The notes: generated by a model from the sequence alone, not told the origin. DNA of 64,000 nucleotides from AC-32 sp963763475 (GCA_963763475.1 CAVXOR010000001.1:310001-374000), one strand, 5' to 3'; shown: positions 48,430-56,340, counted from the first letter of the stretch. A program made the numbers and translations.

Positions 48430-48888
48430 TCAGCTCACGGCTTTCTTCACGAGCGCGCCGATCTGTCGCTCTTCGGCGCTGGTCAGCTTCTTCAGCGCGA
48501 AGGCGGTCGGCCACAGCGCGCCTTCGTCGAGGTTCGCCTGGTCGCTGAAGCCGAGGGTCGCGTATCTCGTCTTGAACTTCTGCGCGCTCTGGAAGAAGCA
48601 AACGACCTTGCCGTCTCTGGCATACGCGGGCATCCCGTACCAGGTCCTCGGCGAGAGGGCCGGCGCGTTGGCCTTGACGATGCCGTGGAGCCGCTCCGCC
48701 ATTCCGCGATCCGGCTCCGGCAGCTCGGCGATCTTCGCGAGCACGTCGGCTTCTCCGTCCGCCTTCCGGCCGGCCGCCTTCAGCTCTTGCGCACGCTCCC
48801 GCATCGCGGCTCGTTCCTCGGCTGTGAATCCCTTCGACGCCTTGCTCTTGGCGGACCGCTGCTTGCCTGCCGGTTTCCTCTCAGCCAT
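48430..48888 (-). CDS. DUF1801-family protein
   Basis: A 152-residue protein. After a Lys/Arg/Ala-rich N-terminus it has the DUF1801 fold: RLHGIVKANAPALSPRTWYG, MPAYARDGKVVCFFQSAQKF and GFSDQANLDEGALWPTAFAL. These resemble iron-chaperone/YdhG-type proteins. The function is unproven. ATG 48888 follows an AAGGAGGA site. Confidence 0.85.
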   Translation of the reverse strand: MAERKPAGKQRSAKSKASKGFTAEERAAMRERAQELKAAGRKADGEADVLAKIAELPEPDRGMAERLHGIVKANAPALSPRTWYGMPAYARDGKVVCFFQSAQKFKTRYATLGFSDQANLDEGALWPTAFALKKLTSAEERQIGALVKKAVS

Positions 48889-48982
48889 GGGGTCCTCCTT
48901 GCAGGTGATGACCACCTAGATCGTGCCACGCAGCAACAGCATTCTCGACCAGAATGAGGCCAACTCCGAGGAGGAGGCTCGA

Positions 48983-49297
48983 GTGGACAGTCCACACCGT
49001 CTCGTTCTGGCCGCGATGCTCGTGGCCGCCGCTGTCATCGGGTTCAGCATCGGGAAGCTCGCCTCTGCGCCTGCCGCGGAAGCATCAGGGAAGCATCGCT
49101 ACAAGCTGCGCGTCGGCGACAACGTGACCATCCCCGCCGTTAAGCAGCGCTGCGCCGTCTACACGAAAGGCGGCGCGCCCGAGCTCTACTGCGCACGGCC
49201 GCTGCACCCGCGGCACCAGGTGACGATCTTCCGCGACCGCATCCAGGTCTGGAGGGCCGGTAACCCTGACGCCCCGGCCTGGTCGGGGAAGCCGTAG
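48983..49297 (+). CDS. Membrane-anchored or secreted small protein
   Basis: A 104-residue protein. A hydrophobic helix (about residues 7-24, RLVLAAMLVAAAVIGFSIG) is followed by an extracytoplasmic domain with two Cys (RCAVYTKGGAPELYC), possibly disulfide-linked. The start GTG 48983 is preceded by GAGGAGG and preferred over an in-frame ATG 60 nt earlier. No family is recognised. Confidence 0.7.
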   Translation: MDSPHRLVLAAMLVAAAVIGFSIGKLASAPAAEASGKHRYKLRVGDNVTIPAVKQRCAVYTKGGAPELYCARPLHPRHQVTIFRDRIQVWRAGNPDAPAWSGKP

Positions 49298-49301
49298 GTC
49301 C

Positions 49302-49744
49302 ATGGCAATCGTCACGTTTCCGGACGGCTCGCGCGTGCGGGCGTCGCCGCTCGCCGACCGGCAGGCGGACGACCCCGAGCGGGCGTTCGGCCTCTACCTG
49401 GACGAGGGCTGGGCGCCGACCTGGCCGGCTGAGCTCATCGACTGGCCGGATTTCGGCGTGCCCGCCGAGCCCGCCGTCGCGGCCGGCCAGATCGCCGAGC
49501 GCGTTTCGTCGAGCACGTCGAGGCGAGCTCGTGGAAGTCGGGTGCCTGGGAGGGAGCGGCCGGACGGGCACGGTGCTGGGCCTGCATGGCCGTGCTCGCA
49601 GGAGTCCCGTCTGCGGAGGCCGTTCCGTGGGTGCGCGCGGCTTACCGGCCGGAGGCCGTGGAGACGGCCGAGCAGGAAGCGTGGGTTCAGTGGTTCGCCG
49701 GCTGGGCCGCCGACTCCCCGGCGGCGGGACAGACTCCGGCCTAG
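49302..49744 (+). pseudogene. Frameshifted protein-tyrosine-phosphatase-like gene
   Basis: Three frames in turn encode one protein. Frame one: ATG 49302 to about 49497, with YLDEGWAPTWPAELIDWPDF. Frame two, from about 49503: AFRRARRGELVEVGCLGG, then SGRTGTVL, carrying the phosphatase Cys-x5-Arg loop. Frame three, from about 49580: ACMAVLAGVPSAEAVPWVRA to the TAG at 49742-49744. Removing one base in GAGCGCG (49497-49503) and one G from the GGG run (49578-49580) restores a single frame. It is a pseudogene or an assembly error. Confidence 0.75.
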
Positions 49745-50136
49745 AGCTCGTCGTTCTGCGGCAGGTCGTCGGTGATCCGGAACCAGGGCGCCTTCGAGCC
49801 GACGTAGATGTGCTCGCTCGGCCGGATACTCGGGTCGTCCACGAGGGAGCCCATCGCCACGTGCACCCATTCGCCCTCGCGGACGACCGAGTAGAGGAAC
49901 GAGCCGCAGGCGGCGCAGCGCGTGTCGTTCAGATCCTCCTCGCCGAAGACCGCGAGCTGGTCGTGGCCGCCGGTGACGGTCAGCTTGTCGCGCTCGATCC
50001 CGGCGAACGCCTTGAAGGCCGAGCCCGTCGCAGCACGGCACTGCGAGCAGTGGCAGTTCGCCGCGTAGCGAAACTCGTCGGCGACCTGGTACCGAACCGC
50101 TCCGCAGCGGCAGCTGCCCTCGAGGGTGCGGCTCAC
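49741..50136 (-). CDS. GFA-family (glutathione-dependent formaldehyde-activating fold) protein
   Basis: A 131-residue GFA zinc-fold protein. Zinc cysteines are seen in GSCRCGAVRY, NCHCSQCRAATGSAF and RCAACGSFLY. The C-terminal strand SEHIYVGSKAPWFRI is usual for the family. GTG 50136 overlaps the stop of the upstream VOC gene (GTGA). The function of most such proteins is unknown. Confidence 0.9.
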   Translation of the reverse strand: MSRTLEGSCRCGAVRYQVADEFRYAANCHCSQCRAATGSAFKAFAGIERDKLTVTGGHDQLAVFGEEDLNDTRCAACGSFLYSVVREGEWVHVAMGSLVDDPSIRPSEHIYVGSKAPWFRITDDLPQNDEL

Positions 50137-50561
50137 CAGGATCCCTGCCCGCCCCACTCGGCGGGGTCGACGTCGCGCACGGTCTGCGTCAGCTCCCAGC
50201 GGTGGCCGCCTGGATCCTCGACGACGCAGGAGCGCTCGCCGTACATGTGCGTCTCGGGCTCCTCGAGCACGTTCCCGCCGGCCTGGCGAGCGCGGGCCAG
50301 CGCCGCGTCGACGTCGTCCACGCGCAGCTTGATCAGCTGCGTGACGACACCGCCGCTCGGCGCCGCCTGGTTGCCGCGCACGTCCGCGACGACCACGGCG
50401 CCGTCGCTCCCGAACCGCAGTTGCGAGCGGTGCGCGTCGCCGATGCGCACCTTCTCCTCGAACCCGAGCGCCGACTCGAGCCACTCGACGGCGGCGCGCA
50501 CGTCCGGGTAGATCAGCACCGGCGTGACGGTCGGCGGCGGGGCGGAGCGATTCGTCAGCAT
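50133..50561 (-). CDS. VOC-family protein
   Basis: A 142-residue glyoxalase-fold protein of the PhnB/YdcA-like type: VTPVLIYPDVRAAVEWLESA, LGFEEKVRIGDAHRSQLRFG, VDDVDAALARARQAGG and EDPGGHRWELTQTV with the usual ligand Glu. It is leaderless and translationally coupled to the GFA gene downstream. Confidence 0.9.
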   Translation of the reverse strand: MLTNRSAPPPTVTPVLIYPDVRAAVEWLESALGFEEKVRIGDAHRSQLRFGSDGAVVVADVRGNQAAPSGGVVTQLIKLRVDDVDAALARARQAGGNVLEEPETHMYGERSCVVEDPGGHRWELTQTVRDVDPAEWGGQGSW

Positions 50562-50567
50562 GCGCCG

Positions 50568-50573
50568 AGACTA
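50568..50573 (-). promoter_or_regulatory. -10 hexamer TAGTCT, leaderless type
   Basis: On the minus strand TAGTCT ends 6 nt before ATG 50561 of the VOC gene. It shares one base with the divergent ATG at 50573. Confidence 0.45.
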
Positions 50574-51647
50574 TGCCTGAGGCACATCGGCTCACCAAGG
50601 CACACGCCAGGCGGATCGCGGTCCGGGCCCAGCTACTCGACGCCGACCGGCCGACCGACCTGCTCGAGACCGTCACGCACCTGACGCTGCTGCAGATCGA
50701 CCCGACCGCGGCGATCGCGCCCGCAGCCGATCTCGTCGCCTGGACACGTCTCGGCTCGAGCTACCGGCCGGCCCAGCTGCGGCAGGCGCTCGACGAGCGG
50801 AAGCTGTTCGAGTTCGACGCGCTGATCCGGCCGATGAGCGACCTCGGCCTCCACCTCGCCGAGGCGGCCGAGTTCCCGTCATACGAGCGCACCCGGGTGT
50901 GGCTGCGCGACAACGACCGCTTCCGCCGCGACATCCTCGACGTGCTCGGCGGCTCCGGCCCGCTCGCCTCGCGCGAGATCCCCGATACGTGCGTCGTGCC
51001 CTGGGCGTCGACGGGCTGGACGAACGCCAAGAACGTGACGCAGATGCTCGAGCTCCTGCTGCTGCGCGGCGAGGTCGCCATCTGCCGGCCGCTCCGGGCG
51101 CGAGCGGCTGTGGGACATCGCCGAGCGCGTCTATCCGGAGGTCGACGTGCCGCCGGTCGACGAAGCGCGGCGGATCAGGAACGAGCGGCGCCTCCGTGCG
51201 CTCGGGATCGCGCGCGCGAAGGCGCAGAAGCAGCCGCTTGAGCCGGTCGACGTCGGCGAGGCCGGCGAACCGGCGGTGGTCGAGGGCGTGAAGGGCGAGT
51301 GGCGCGTCGACCCGGCCGCACTCGACGGCGACTTCGAGGGCGGCACGGCGCTGCTCTCGCCGTTCGACCGCCTCGCCTACGACCGTGTCCGCGCCGAGCA
51401 GCTGTTCGATTTCGAGTACTCACTCGAGATGTACAAGCCGGCCGCGAAGCGCCGCTGGGGCTACTTCGCGCTTCCGATCCTCCACGAGGACCGGCTCGTC
51501 GGGAAGCTCGACGCCGCCGCCGACCGCAAGGCCGGCGTGCTGCGGGTGCACGCGATCCACGAGGACGTCAAGTTCACGCGCGCGATCGCCAAGGCGGTGC
51601 ACGCGGAGATCGACGAGCTCGCCTCGTGGCTCGAGCTCGACCGCTAG
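50573..51647 (+). pseudogene. Frameshifted winged-helix (YcaQ/AlkX-like) DNA glycosylase-family gene
   Basis: Two overlapping frames together give a protein of about 357 residues. The first (from ATG 50573) has HARRIAVRAQLLDADRPTDL and LTLLQIDPTAAIAPAADLVA. The second has GRERLWDIAERVYPEVDVPP, LLSPFDRLAYDRVRAEQLFD and LPILHEDRLVGKLDAAADRK, all typical of YcaQ-type winged-helix proteins linked to interstrand crosslink repair. Removing the T at about 51083 (in GCCATCTGCC) joins them seamlessly. It is a recent pseudogene or a sequencing error. Confidence 0.8.
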
Positions 51648-51677
51648 CCTCGCGAGACCACGACGAGGGAGGGCGAG

Positions 51678-52328
51678 ATGAGCGACTGGGCAGTGGCGAG
51701 GCTCGACGAGATCGAGGAGGTGAGCGACGGACGCTGCCCCTGGCGGCCGGTCCGCCACCACCTCGGGATCAGCGCGTTCGGGGTCAACGCGTTCACCGGC
51801 AAGGAAGCCGGCGACCGGCTCATCAACGAGCACGACGAAGCCGAGGAGCACGATCGGCAGGAGGAGCTCTACCTCGTGCAGGCAGGCCGAGCGCGGTTCG
51901 AGCTCGAGGGCGAGAGCCTCGACGCGCCCGCCGGCACGTTCGTCTTCGTCCGCCCGGGCGTCAAGCGGACCGCATTCGCGGAGGAGCCGGGCACGACGCT
52001 GCTCGCGGTCGGGGCGGCGGCGGGCAGGGCGTACGAGGCCTCCGGCTACGAGGTCTGGATGCCGCTCAACGAGCTCTTCCAGGCGGGCGAGTACGAGCAG
52101 GTGATCGAGCGTGGGCGGGAGCCGATCGAGGCGCATCCCGAGTACGCGGTGCCGATGTACAACCTCGCCTGCGCCGAGAGCCTGGCGGGCCGGAAGGAGG
52201 ACGCGATCGAGCATCTCCGCCTGGCGCTCGAGCGCCAGGACTCGCTGCGCTCGCTCGCCGCCAGCGACTCGGACCTCGACCCGATCCGCGAGGAGCCGGC
52301 CTTCAAGGCGCTCATGTCGGAGGCGTAG
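51678..52328 (+). CDS. Cupin protein with C-terminal TPR-like helices
   Basis: A 216-residue protein. A cupin barrel (about residues 30-110) shows ERHDRQEEL-like metal-site spacing in EHDRQEELYLVQAGRARFEL and DAPAGTFVFVRPGVKRTAFA. The last 90 residues are helical (VPMYNLACAESLAGRKEDAI), like a TPR pair. The function is unknown. A GAGGGAGGG ribosome binding site precedes the ATG. It is the first of four cupin genes in this cluster. Confidence 0.83.
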   Translation: MSDWAVARLDEIEEVSDGRCPWRPVRHHLGISAFGVNAFTGKEAGDRLINEHDEAEEHDRQEELYLVQAGRARFELEGESLDAPAGTFVFVRPGVKRTAFAEEPGTTLLAVGAAAGRAYEASGYEVWMPLNELFQAGEYEQVIERGREPIEAHPEYAVPMYNLACAESLAGRKEDAIEHLRLALERQDSLRSLAASDSDLDPIREEPAFKALMSEA

Positions 52329-52901
52329 ATGGAGGAGGCTCGGCTCGAGGACGTCGGCGCCGGCCTCACGCCGGTCAGCCCGGGGTGGTTCGTGGTCAAC
52401 GTCGAGGGCGCTGCGTGGATCCGCAACGACGCCTTCGGCGCGCGGTGCGTGTTCGAGAGCAATGAGCGCGTGCTCGCAAAGCGCGCCGACCTGGAACCGC
52501 AGCAGTTCGAGCAGCTCGGCTACACACTGGCCGTGCTCGAGCCGGGCAAGCCGACCGGCATGTACCACGCCGAGTCCGAGCAGGAGAACTTCCTCGTGCT
52601 CGCGGGTGAGTGCCTGCTGCTGGTCGAAGAGCAGGAGCGGAAGCTGCGGGCCTGGGACTTCGTCCACTGCCCGCCCGGCACACGCCACACGTTCGTCGGC
52701 AGCGGGGATTCCCCGTGCGTGATCTTCATGACCGGCGCCCGGCGCGAGGATGGCAAGATCGTCTATCCGGTCTCGGAGACGGCGCGCACGCACGGCGCCG
52801 GGGTCGAGACCGAGACGGCCAGCCCACACGAGGCGTACGCGCCCTTTAGCCACTGGCGGCTCGGCCGGCCGGACGACTGGCGCGATCTGCCGTGGGGTTG
52901 A
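52329..52901 (+). CDS. Cupin-domain protein
   Basis: A 190-residue cupin. The core runs YTLAVLEPGKPTGMYHAESE, QENFLVLAGECLLLVEEQER, WDFVHCPPGTRHTFVGSGDS with metal-ligand His/Glu/His positions. The ATG directly follows the preceding TAG. It is closely similar to the cupin at 53815 (same opening GxGLTPVxxGWFVVNV), so the two are paralogues. Confidence 0.87.
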   Translation: MEEARLEDVGAGLTPVSPGWFVVNVEGAAWIRNDAFGARCVFESNERVLAKRADLEPQQFEQLGYTLAVLEPGKPTGMYHAESEQENFLVLAGECLLLVEEQERKLRAWDFVHCPPGTRHTFVGSGDSPCVIFMTGARREDGKIVYPVSETARTHGAGVETETASPHEAYAPFSHWRLGRPDDWRDLPWG

Positions 52902-52917
52902 ATCCCCTGACAGACTG

Positions 52918-53319
52918 CTAGTCAGCCCACCAGTCGCGCCGGCCATCGACGTCTTCGCGCGGATCCTCGCCGAGATTGGGCGCGCCGATGACGAGGATCT
53001 CCAGGCCCGTCGGCCCGGCCTCGTAGCCTCGCCACGTACCGGGCGGGACGCGCACCGCGTCCCATTCCTCGAGCTCGACGATCTCGTCGTCGACCTTCAT
53101 CCGCCCGCTCCCGCGCACGACCACGTACACCTCCTCTTGCTTCATGTGTGTGTGACCGTAGGGAAAGCGATAGCCGGGCGGGACGCGCTGGTAGCTCAGG
53201 CCGGATCTCTCGAGCTCGAGCGCCTTGGTCGCCGCGCGGAACTCCAGATCCGGCGCGCCGTCGAACCTCGAGCCGAGGTCCTCCAGGTCGTCCTTGATGT
53301 TCCTGAGCGTGAAGGGCAC
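52918..53319 (-). CDS. Single-domain cupin protein
   Basis: A 133-residue cupin. Metal-site segments are YGHTHMKQEEVYVVVRGSGR (His, His, Glu) and WDAVRVPPGTWRGYEAGPTG, where the final His is replaced. GLEILVIGAPNLGEDPR closes the barrel. Its leaderless start GTG 53319 is divergent from the GFA gene at 53374. Confidence 0.87.
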   Translation of the reverse strand: MPFTLRNIKDDLEDLGSRFDGAPDLEFRAATKALELERSGLSYQRVPPGYRFPYGHTHMKQEEVYVVVRGSGRMKVDDEIVELEEWDAVRVPPGTWRGYEAGPTGLEILVIGAPNLGEDPREDVDGRRDWWAD

Positions 53320-53325
53320 GACGCA

Positions 53326-53331
53326 ATCGTA
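53326..53331 (-). promoter_or_regulatory. -10 hexamer TACGAT, leaderless type
   Basis: On the minus strand TACGAT ends 6 nt before GTG 53319. It forms a divergent pair with the hexamer at 53361. Confidence 0.45.
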
Positions 53332-53333
53332 AT

Positions 53334-53360
53334 GGCGTCATTCCGGAGCGCTGGCCTGCG
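53334..53360 (+). repeat. Degenerate copy of the intergenic repeat
   Basis: GGCGTCATTCCGGAGCGCTG (53334-53353) followed by GCCTGCG resembles the repeat with a short internal deletion. It sits exactly between two divergent promoters. GGGGTCATTCCGGCAAGACG at 42964-42983 is a similar but weaker trace. Confidence 0.4.
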
Positions 53361-53366
53361 TAGCAT
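53361..53366 (+). promoter_or_regulatory. -10 hexamer TAGCAT, leaderless type
   Basis: TAGCAT ends 7 nt before GTG 53374 and decides that start for the GFA gene. Confidence 0.45.
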
Positions 53367-53373
53367 CCGCGGT

Positions 53374-53778
53374 GTGGAGGCAAGAGTTCGCACCGGCGGA
53401 TGTCTCTGCGGGGCGGTCCGCTACAGCGTTCGTGGTGACCCTGTGCAGGTCCGGCGCTGCCACTGCGCGAATTGCAGAAAGGAGTCCGGCAGTGCGTTCA
53501 GTGTCTATGCGCTGTGGCCCCTCGAGGCGTTCGAGCTGAGCGGCGAGATCTCGAGCTACGACGGTCGCGGCTTCTGCCCCCGCTGTGGGTCTCGGCTGCT
53601 GGACACGAGCGACCTCGGCGGCCCGCTCGTCGAGATTCGGATCGGAAGCCTGGACGAGGCGCCCTTCGAGCTGAAGCCCGAAGACGAGATCTGGGTGAAG
53701 CGGCGCGAGAGCTGGATACCGCCGGTCGAGGGCGCAGCGCAACACGACGAGAGCGCAGCGCAGCACGACGAGAACTAG
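53374..53778 (+). CDS. GFA-family zinc-fold protein
   Basis: A 134-residue GFA protein. Zinc cysteines lie in GGCLCGAVRYSV, RCHCANCRKESGSAF and FCPRCGSRLL. The C-terminus carries a sevenfold-codon tandem duplication, AAQHDES then AAQHDEN (21-bp unit, about 53732-53773). It is a second GFA protein 3.6 kb from the first, in the cupin cluster. Confidence 0.9.
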   Translation: MEARVRTGGCLCGAVRYSVRGDPVQVRRCHCANCRKESGSAFSVYALWPLEAFELSGEISSYDGRGFCPRCGSRLLDTSDLGGPLVEIRIGSLDEAPFELKPEDEIWVKRRESWIPPVEGAAQHDESAAQHDEN

Positions 53779-53814
53779 CAGCAGTTCCATCTCCAAGTTG
53801 CGAGAATCGCGTCC

Positions 53815-54357
53815 ATGAAAGCGCAGCTCGAGGACTCCGGATCGGGGCTCACGCCCGTTACCCAGGGCTGGTTCGTCGTCAACGTGCGCGACGCCGAGTG
53901 GTGGTTCGCGGAGAGCAGAGGCGCGAGGTGCGCCTTCGAGAACGAGTACGGCGACCCGCCGGTCGAGTTCGCCCAGCTCGGGATCAACGTCACGGTCCTG
54001 GAGCCCGGGCAGACGGGCCTCTACCACGCCGAGGCGAATCAGGAGGCGTTCCTGGTCCTCTCGGGGGAGTGCGCGCTGCTCGTCGAAGGCGAGGAGCGAC
54101 GCCTGCGGCCCTGGGACTTCTTCCACGCTCCTCCCTGGACCGAGCACGCCCTCGTGGGCGCGGGCGAGGGGCCGTGCGTGATCCTGATGGCCGGTTCGCG
54201 CTCCGGCCCGGAAGTGCGCTACCCGGTGTCGGAGCTCGCGGCGCGCTACAGCGCGAGCGTTGCGGAGGAGACGTCCGACTGGAGGCAGGCGTACGCGACG
54301 GTCGAGCTGTTCCGGCGAGAGCGGCCGCCGACCTGGGCCCGTCTGCCCTGGGCGTAG
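53815..54357 (+). CDS. Cupin-domain protein, paralogue of the gene at 52329
   Basis: A 180-residue cupin with the layout of the 52329 gene: GSGLTPVTQGWFVVNVRDAE, VLEPGQTGLYHAEANQEAFL, LLVEGEERRLRPWDFFHAPP. Both end with an Arg-rich RxxDWR/PPTWARLPW-type tail. The function is unknown. Confidence 0.87.
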   Translation: MKAQLEDSGSGLTPVTQGWFVVNVRDAEWWFAESRGARCAFENEYGDPPVEFAQLGINVTVLEPGQTGLYHAEANQEAFLVLSGECALLVEGEERRLRPWDFFHAPPWTEHALVGAGEGPCVILMAGSRSGPEVRYPVSELAARYSASVAEETSDWRQAYATVELFRRERPPTWARLPWA

Positions 54358-54433
54358 GTTCATTCAGGCGCCAACCTGCGCGATCTGCAAGGGCACGCCG
54401 CCGACTTCGGGGCCGCTCAGTCAGTCACTGGCC

Positions 54434-55012
54434 CTAGGCGGCCTCGATTTCCTTGAGGAACGCCAGCACGCGGTCGGTCAGCAACGCCGACGCGGCCGCG
54501 TCGTACGCTGGGAGCGACGAGTCGGCGAAGAGATGCTCCTCCCCGGGGTAGAGGAAGAGCTCGCCGCGTTCGGTCGAGTCGACGAGCGCCTGCGCGGCCT
54601 CGAGGTCTTCGGCGAAGAACGGGTCGGCGTCCTTGCCGTGTACCTGCACGGGGACGCCCTCGGGCCACGCGTCCCCGAACTCCGAGACCGGGAGACACGA
54701 GTACATGAGCAAGGCGCCGTGGGCACCGGGCCGCGTCTGGGCGAGCTGCTGGGCGACCATCACTCCGAACGAGAAGCCGGCATAGACGACCTCGGGGCGG
54801 ATCCCTTCGGCAGCGGCCACGCCCCGCTCGGCCAACGCTCCGAAGCCCGCTTCGCGCGCGAAGGCCATTCCCTCCTCGATCGTGTTGAACGAGTGCCCGT
54901 CGAACAGGTCCGGCGTATGCACGGTGTTCCCGGCCTGCCGCAAATCGTCGGCGAATGACCGGATTCCGTCGGTCAGTCCCTGGACGTGGTGGTAGAGCAA
55001 GACTTCGGTCAT
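54434..55012 (-). CDS. Dienelactone hydrolase-family protein
   Basis: A 192-residue alpha/beta hydrolase of the dienelactone hydrolase family. LLYHHVQGLTDGIRSFADDL opens it, VVYAGFSFGVMVAQQLAQ holds the nucleophile elbow (Ser in place of the family Cys) and YPGEEHLFADSS the His. It is divergent from a helix-turn-helix regulator gene that probably controls it. A GGGAGGA ribosome binding site precedes the ATG. Confidence 0.87.
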   Translation of the reverse strand: MTEVLLYHHVQGLTDGIRSFADDLRQAGNTVHTPDLFDGHSFNTIEEGMAFAREAGFGALAERGVAAAEGIRPEVVYAGFSFGVMVAQQLAQTRPGAHGALLMYSCLPVSEFGDAWPEGVPVQVHGKDADPFFAEDLEAAQALVDSTERGELFLYPGEEHLFADSSLPAYDAAASALLTDRVLAFLKEIEAA

Positions 55013-55051
55013 CGCAGATCCTCCCTCTTGCTGATTGATCCATTAATTTGG

Positions 55052-55067
55052 AACATTCCGCGATGTT
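55052..55067 (+). promoter_or_regulatory. Candidate operator between hydrolase and regulator
   Basis: AACAT (55052-55056) and ATGTT (55063-55067) form an inverted repeat with a 6-bp spacer in an AT-rich divergent region. It abuts the -10 hexamer of the regulator gene, a position suited to autoregulation and control of the hydrolase. Confidence 0.45.
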
Positions 55068-55072
55068 AGACT
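55067..55072 (+). promoter_or_regulatory. -10 hexamer TAGACT, leaderless type
   Basis: TAGACT ends 9 nt before GTG 55082 and shares one base with the candidate operator. Confidence 0.45.
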
Positions 55073-55081
55073 ATTCATGCC

Positions 55082-55654
55082 GTGGACGGCAAGTCGCTTC
55101 CCCCTGATTACGACCTCGCCGAGCGGATCGCGCTCACCGAACCCGCCCAGGTCAAGGCGATCAGTCATCCCCTTCGCACCACGATCCTCAGCCTGCTCCA
55201 CGAGCGGGCCGCCACGGTGAGCGAGTTGGCGGTCGCGCTCGACCGGCCGAAGAGCACCGTCGCCCACCACGTCAAGGTGCTCAACGAGGGCGGATTGGTG
55301 CAGGTGGTGAGAACCCGGCGGGTACGGGCCATCGAGGAGCGTTTCTACGGCCGCACGGCACGGATGTTCTACGTCGCAGTCGAGCGCAGCCCAAACGGCG
55401 ACGAGATGCCTCGAGACTTCAACGACTTCGAGGTTGCTGCTGGAGAGTCGACCGCGGCGTACCGGGATGGAAAGCTGTGGGGCTTCATCCGACACGCGCG
55501 CATCTCGGAGGCACAGGCGTCGGAGTTTTGGAAGCGCATCGCGGAGCTGGTGGCGGAGTTCGACCAGCTTCCGCGATCGGGTGAGACGGTGTACGGCTTC
55601 GCGGTCGGCGTCTATCCGACCGGCCATCCGATCCTCCCGCCCAGCGCCGATTAG
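55082..55654 (+). CDS. ArsR-like winged-helix transcriptional regulator
   Basis: A 190-residue regulator. The N-terminal winged-helix domain is clear: AISHPLRTTILSLLHERAAT, VSELAVALDRPKSTVAHHVK (helix-turn-helix, about residues 48-67) and the wing GGLVQVVRTRRVRAIEERFY. The C-terminal half, residues 95-190, is a separate domain of unknown ligand. It is divergent from the dienelactone hydrolase gene. Confidence 0.9.
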   Translation: MDGKSLPPDYDLAERIALTEPAQVKAISHPLRTTILSLLHERAATVSELAVALDRPKSTVAHHVKVLNEGGLVQVVRTRRVRAIEERFYGRTARMFYVAVERSPNGDEMPRDFNDFEVAAGESTAAYRDGKLWGFIRHARISEAQASEFWKRIAELVAEFDQLPRSGETVYGFAVGVYPTGHPILPPSAD

Positions 55655-55677
55655 GAGATCGCAGGTAGTTCAGCGCT

Positions 55678-56328
55678 CTACGCGCGCGGGAGCACGTAGA
55701 AGGCGACCGCGACGTATTCGCACGCCACCGCCGCGACGGTGAGCACGTGAAAGAGCTCGTGGTACCCGAAGAGCTGCGGGCGCGGGTCGGGACGCCTCCG
55801 TGCATAGACGATCGCGCCGAGGGTGAAGAACAGTCCGCTCGCGACGACGAGCAGGATCGCCACCGGAGAGAGCTTCAGCAGCTGCGGGAACGCAACCGCT
55901 CCGACCCAGCCGAGCGTCAGGCCGATCACGACCGACAACCACTTCGGCGCCTGGACCCAGCAAAGCTTCAAGACGATCGCGGCGAGCGCGCCGCCCCAGA
56001 CGATCGTGAGCACCGGGATCGCCCAGCCCTTCGACAACACGATCAGGCCGAACGGCGCATAGCTGCCGGCGATCAGCAGGTAGACGCCGGCGTGATCGAG
56101 CCGCGCCAGCCACGCGCGCGCACGCGGGCGCCAGGTCGGCCGGTGGTAGACGGCGCTGGCGCCGAAGCAGAGCGCGACGCAGCTGGCGAAGATCACGCCG
56201 GCCATGCGCGCCCTTCCCGGCTCGGCCGTCACGACCACGACGATCCCGACAGCGACAGCCGCGTAAAAGCCGAGCTCGTGAACGACGCCCCGTAGTCTCG
56301 GCTTCACGAGCCGTTGTGCCGTTTCCAC
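55678..56328 (-). CDS. Hemolysin III (PAQR) family membrane protein
   Basis: A 216-residue seven-helix membrane protein of the YqfA/hemolysin III family. Metal-site residues lie in GASAVYHRPTW, RLDHAGVYLLIAGSYAPFGL and the C-terminal GYHELFHVLTV. The role in bacteria is unclear, possibly membrane homeostasis. GTG 56328 is set by the TATGAT hexamer; an in-frame start 36 nt earlier is less likely. Confidence 0.9.
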   Translation of the reverse strand: METAQRLVKPRLRGVVHELGFYAAVAVGIVVVVTAEPGRARMAGVIFASCVALCFGASAVYHRPTWRPRARAWLARLDHAGVYLLIAGSYAPFGLIVLSKGWAIPVLTIVWGGALAAIVLKLCWVQAPKWLSVVIGLTLGWVGAVAFPQLLKLSPVAILLVVASGLFFTLGAIVYARRRPDPRPQLFGYHELFHVLTVAAVACEYVAVAFYVLPRA

Positions 56329-56334
56329 GCGACG

Positions 56335-56340
56335 ATCATA
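56335..56340 (-). promoter_or_regulatory. -10 hexamer TATGAT, leaderless type
   Basis: On the minus strand TATGAT, a near-consensus -10, ends 6 nt before GTG 56328. Confidence 0.5.
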
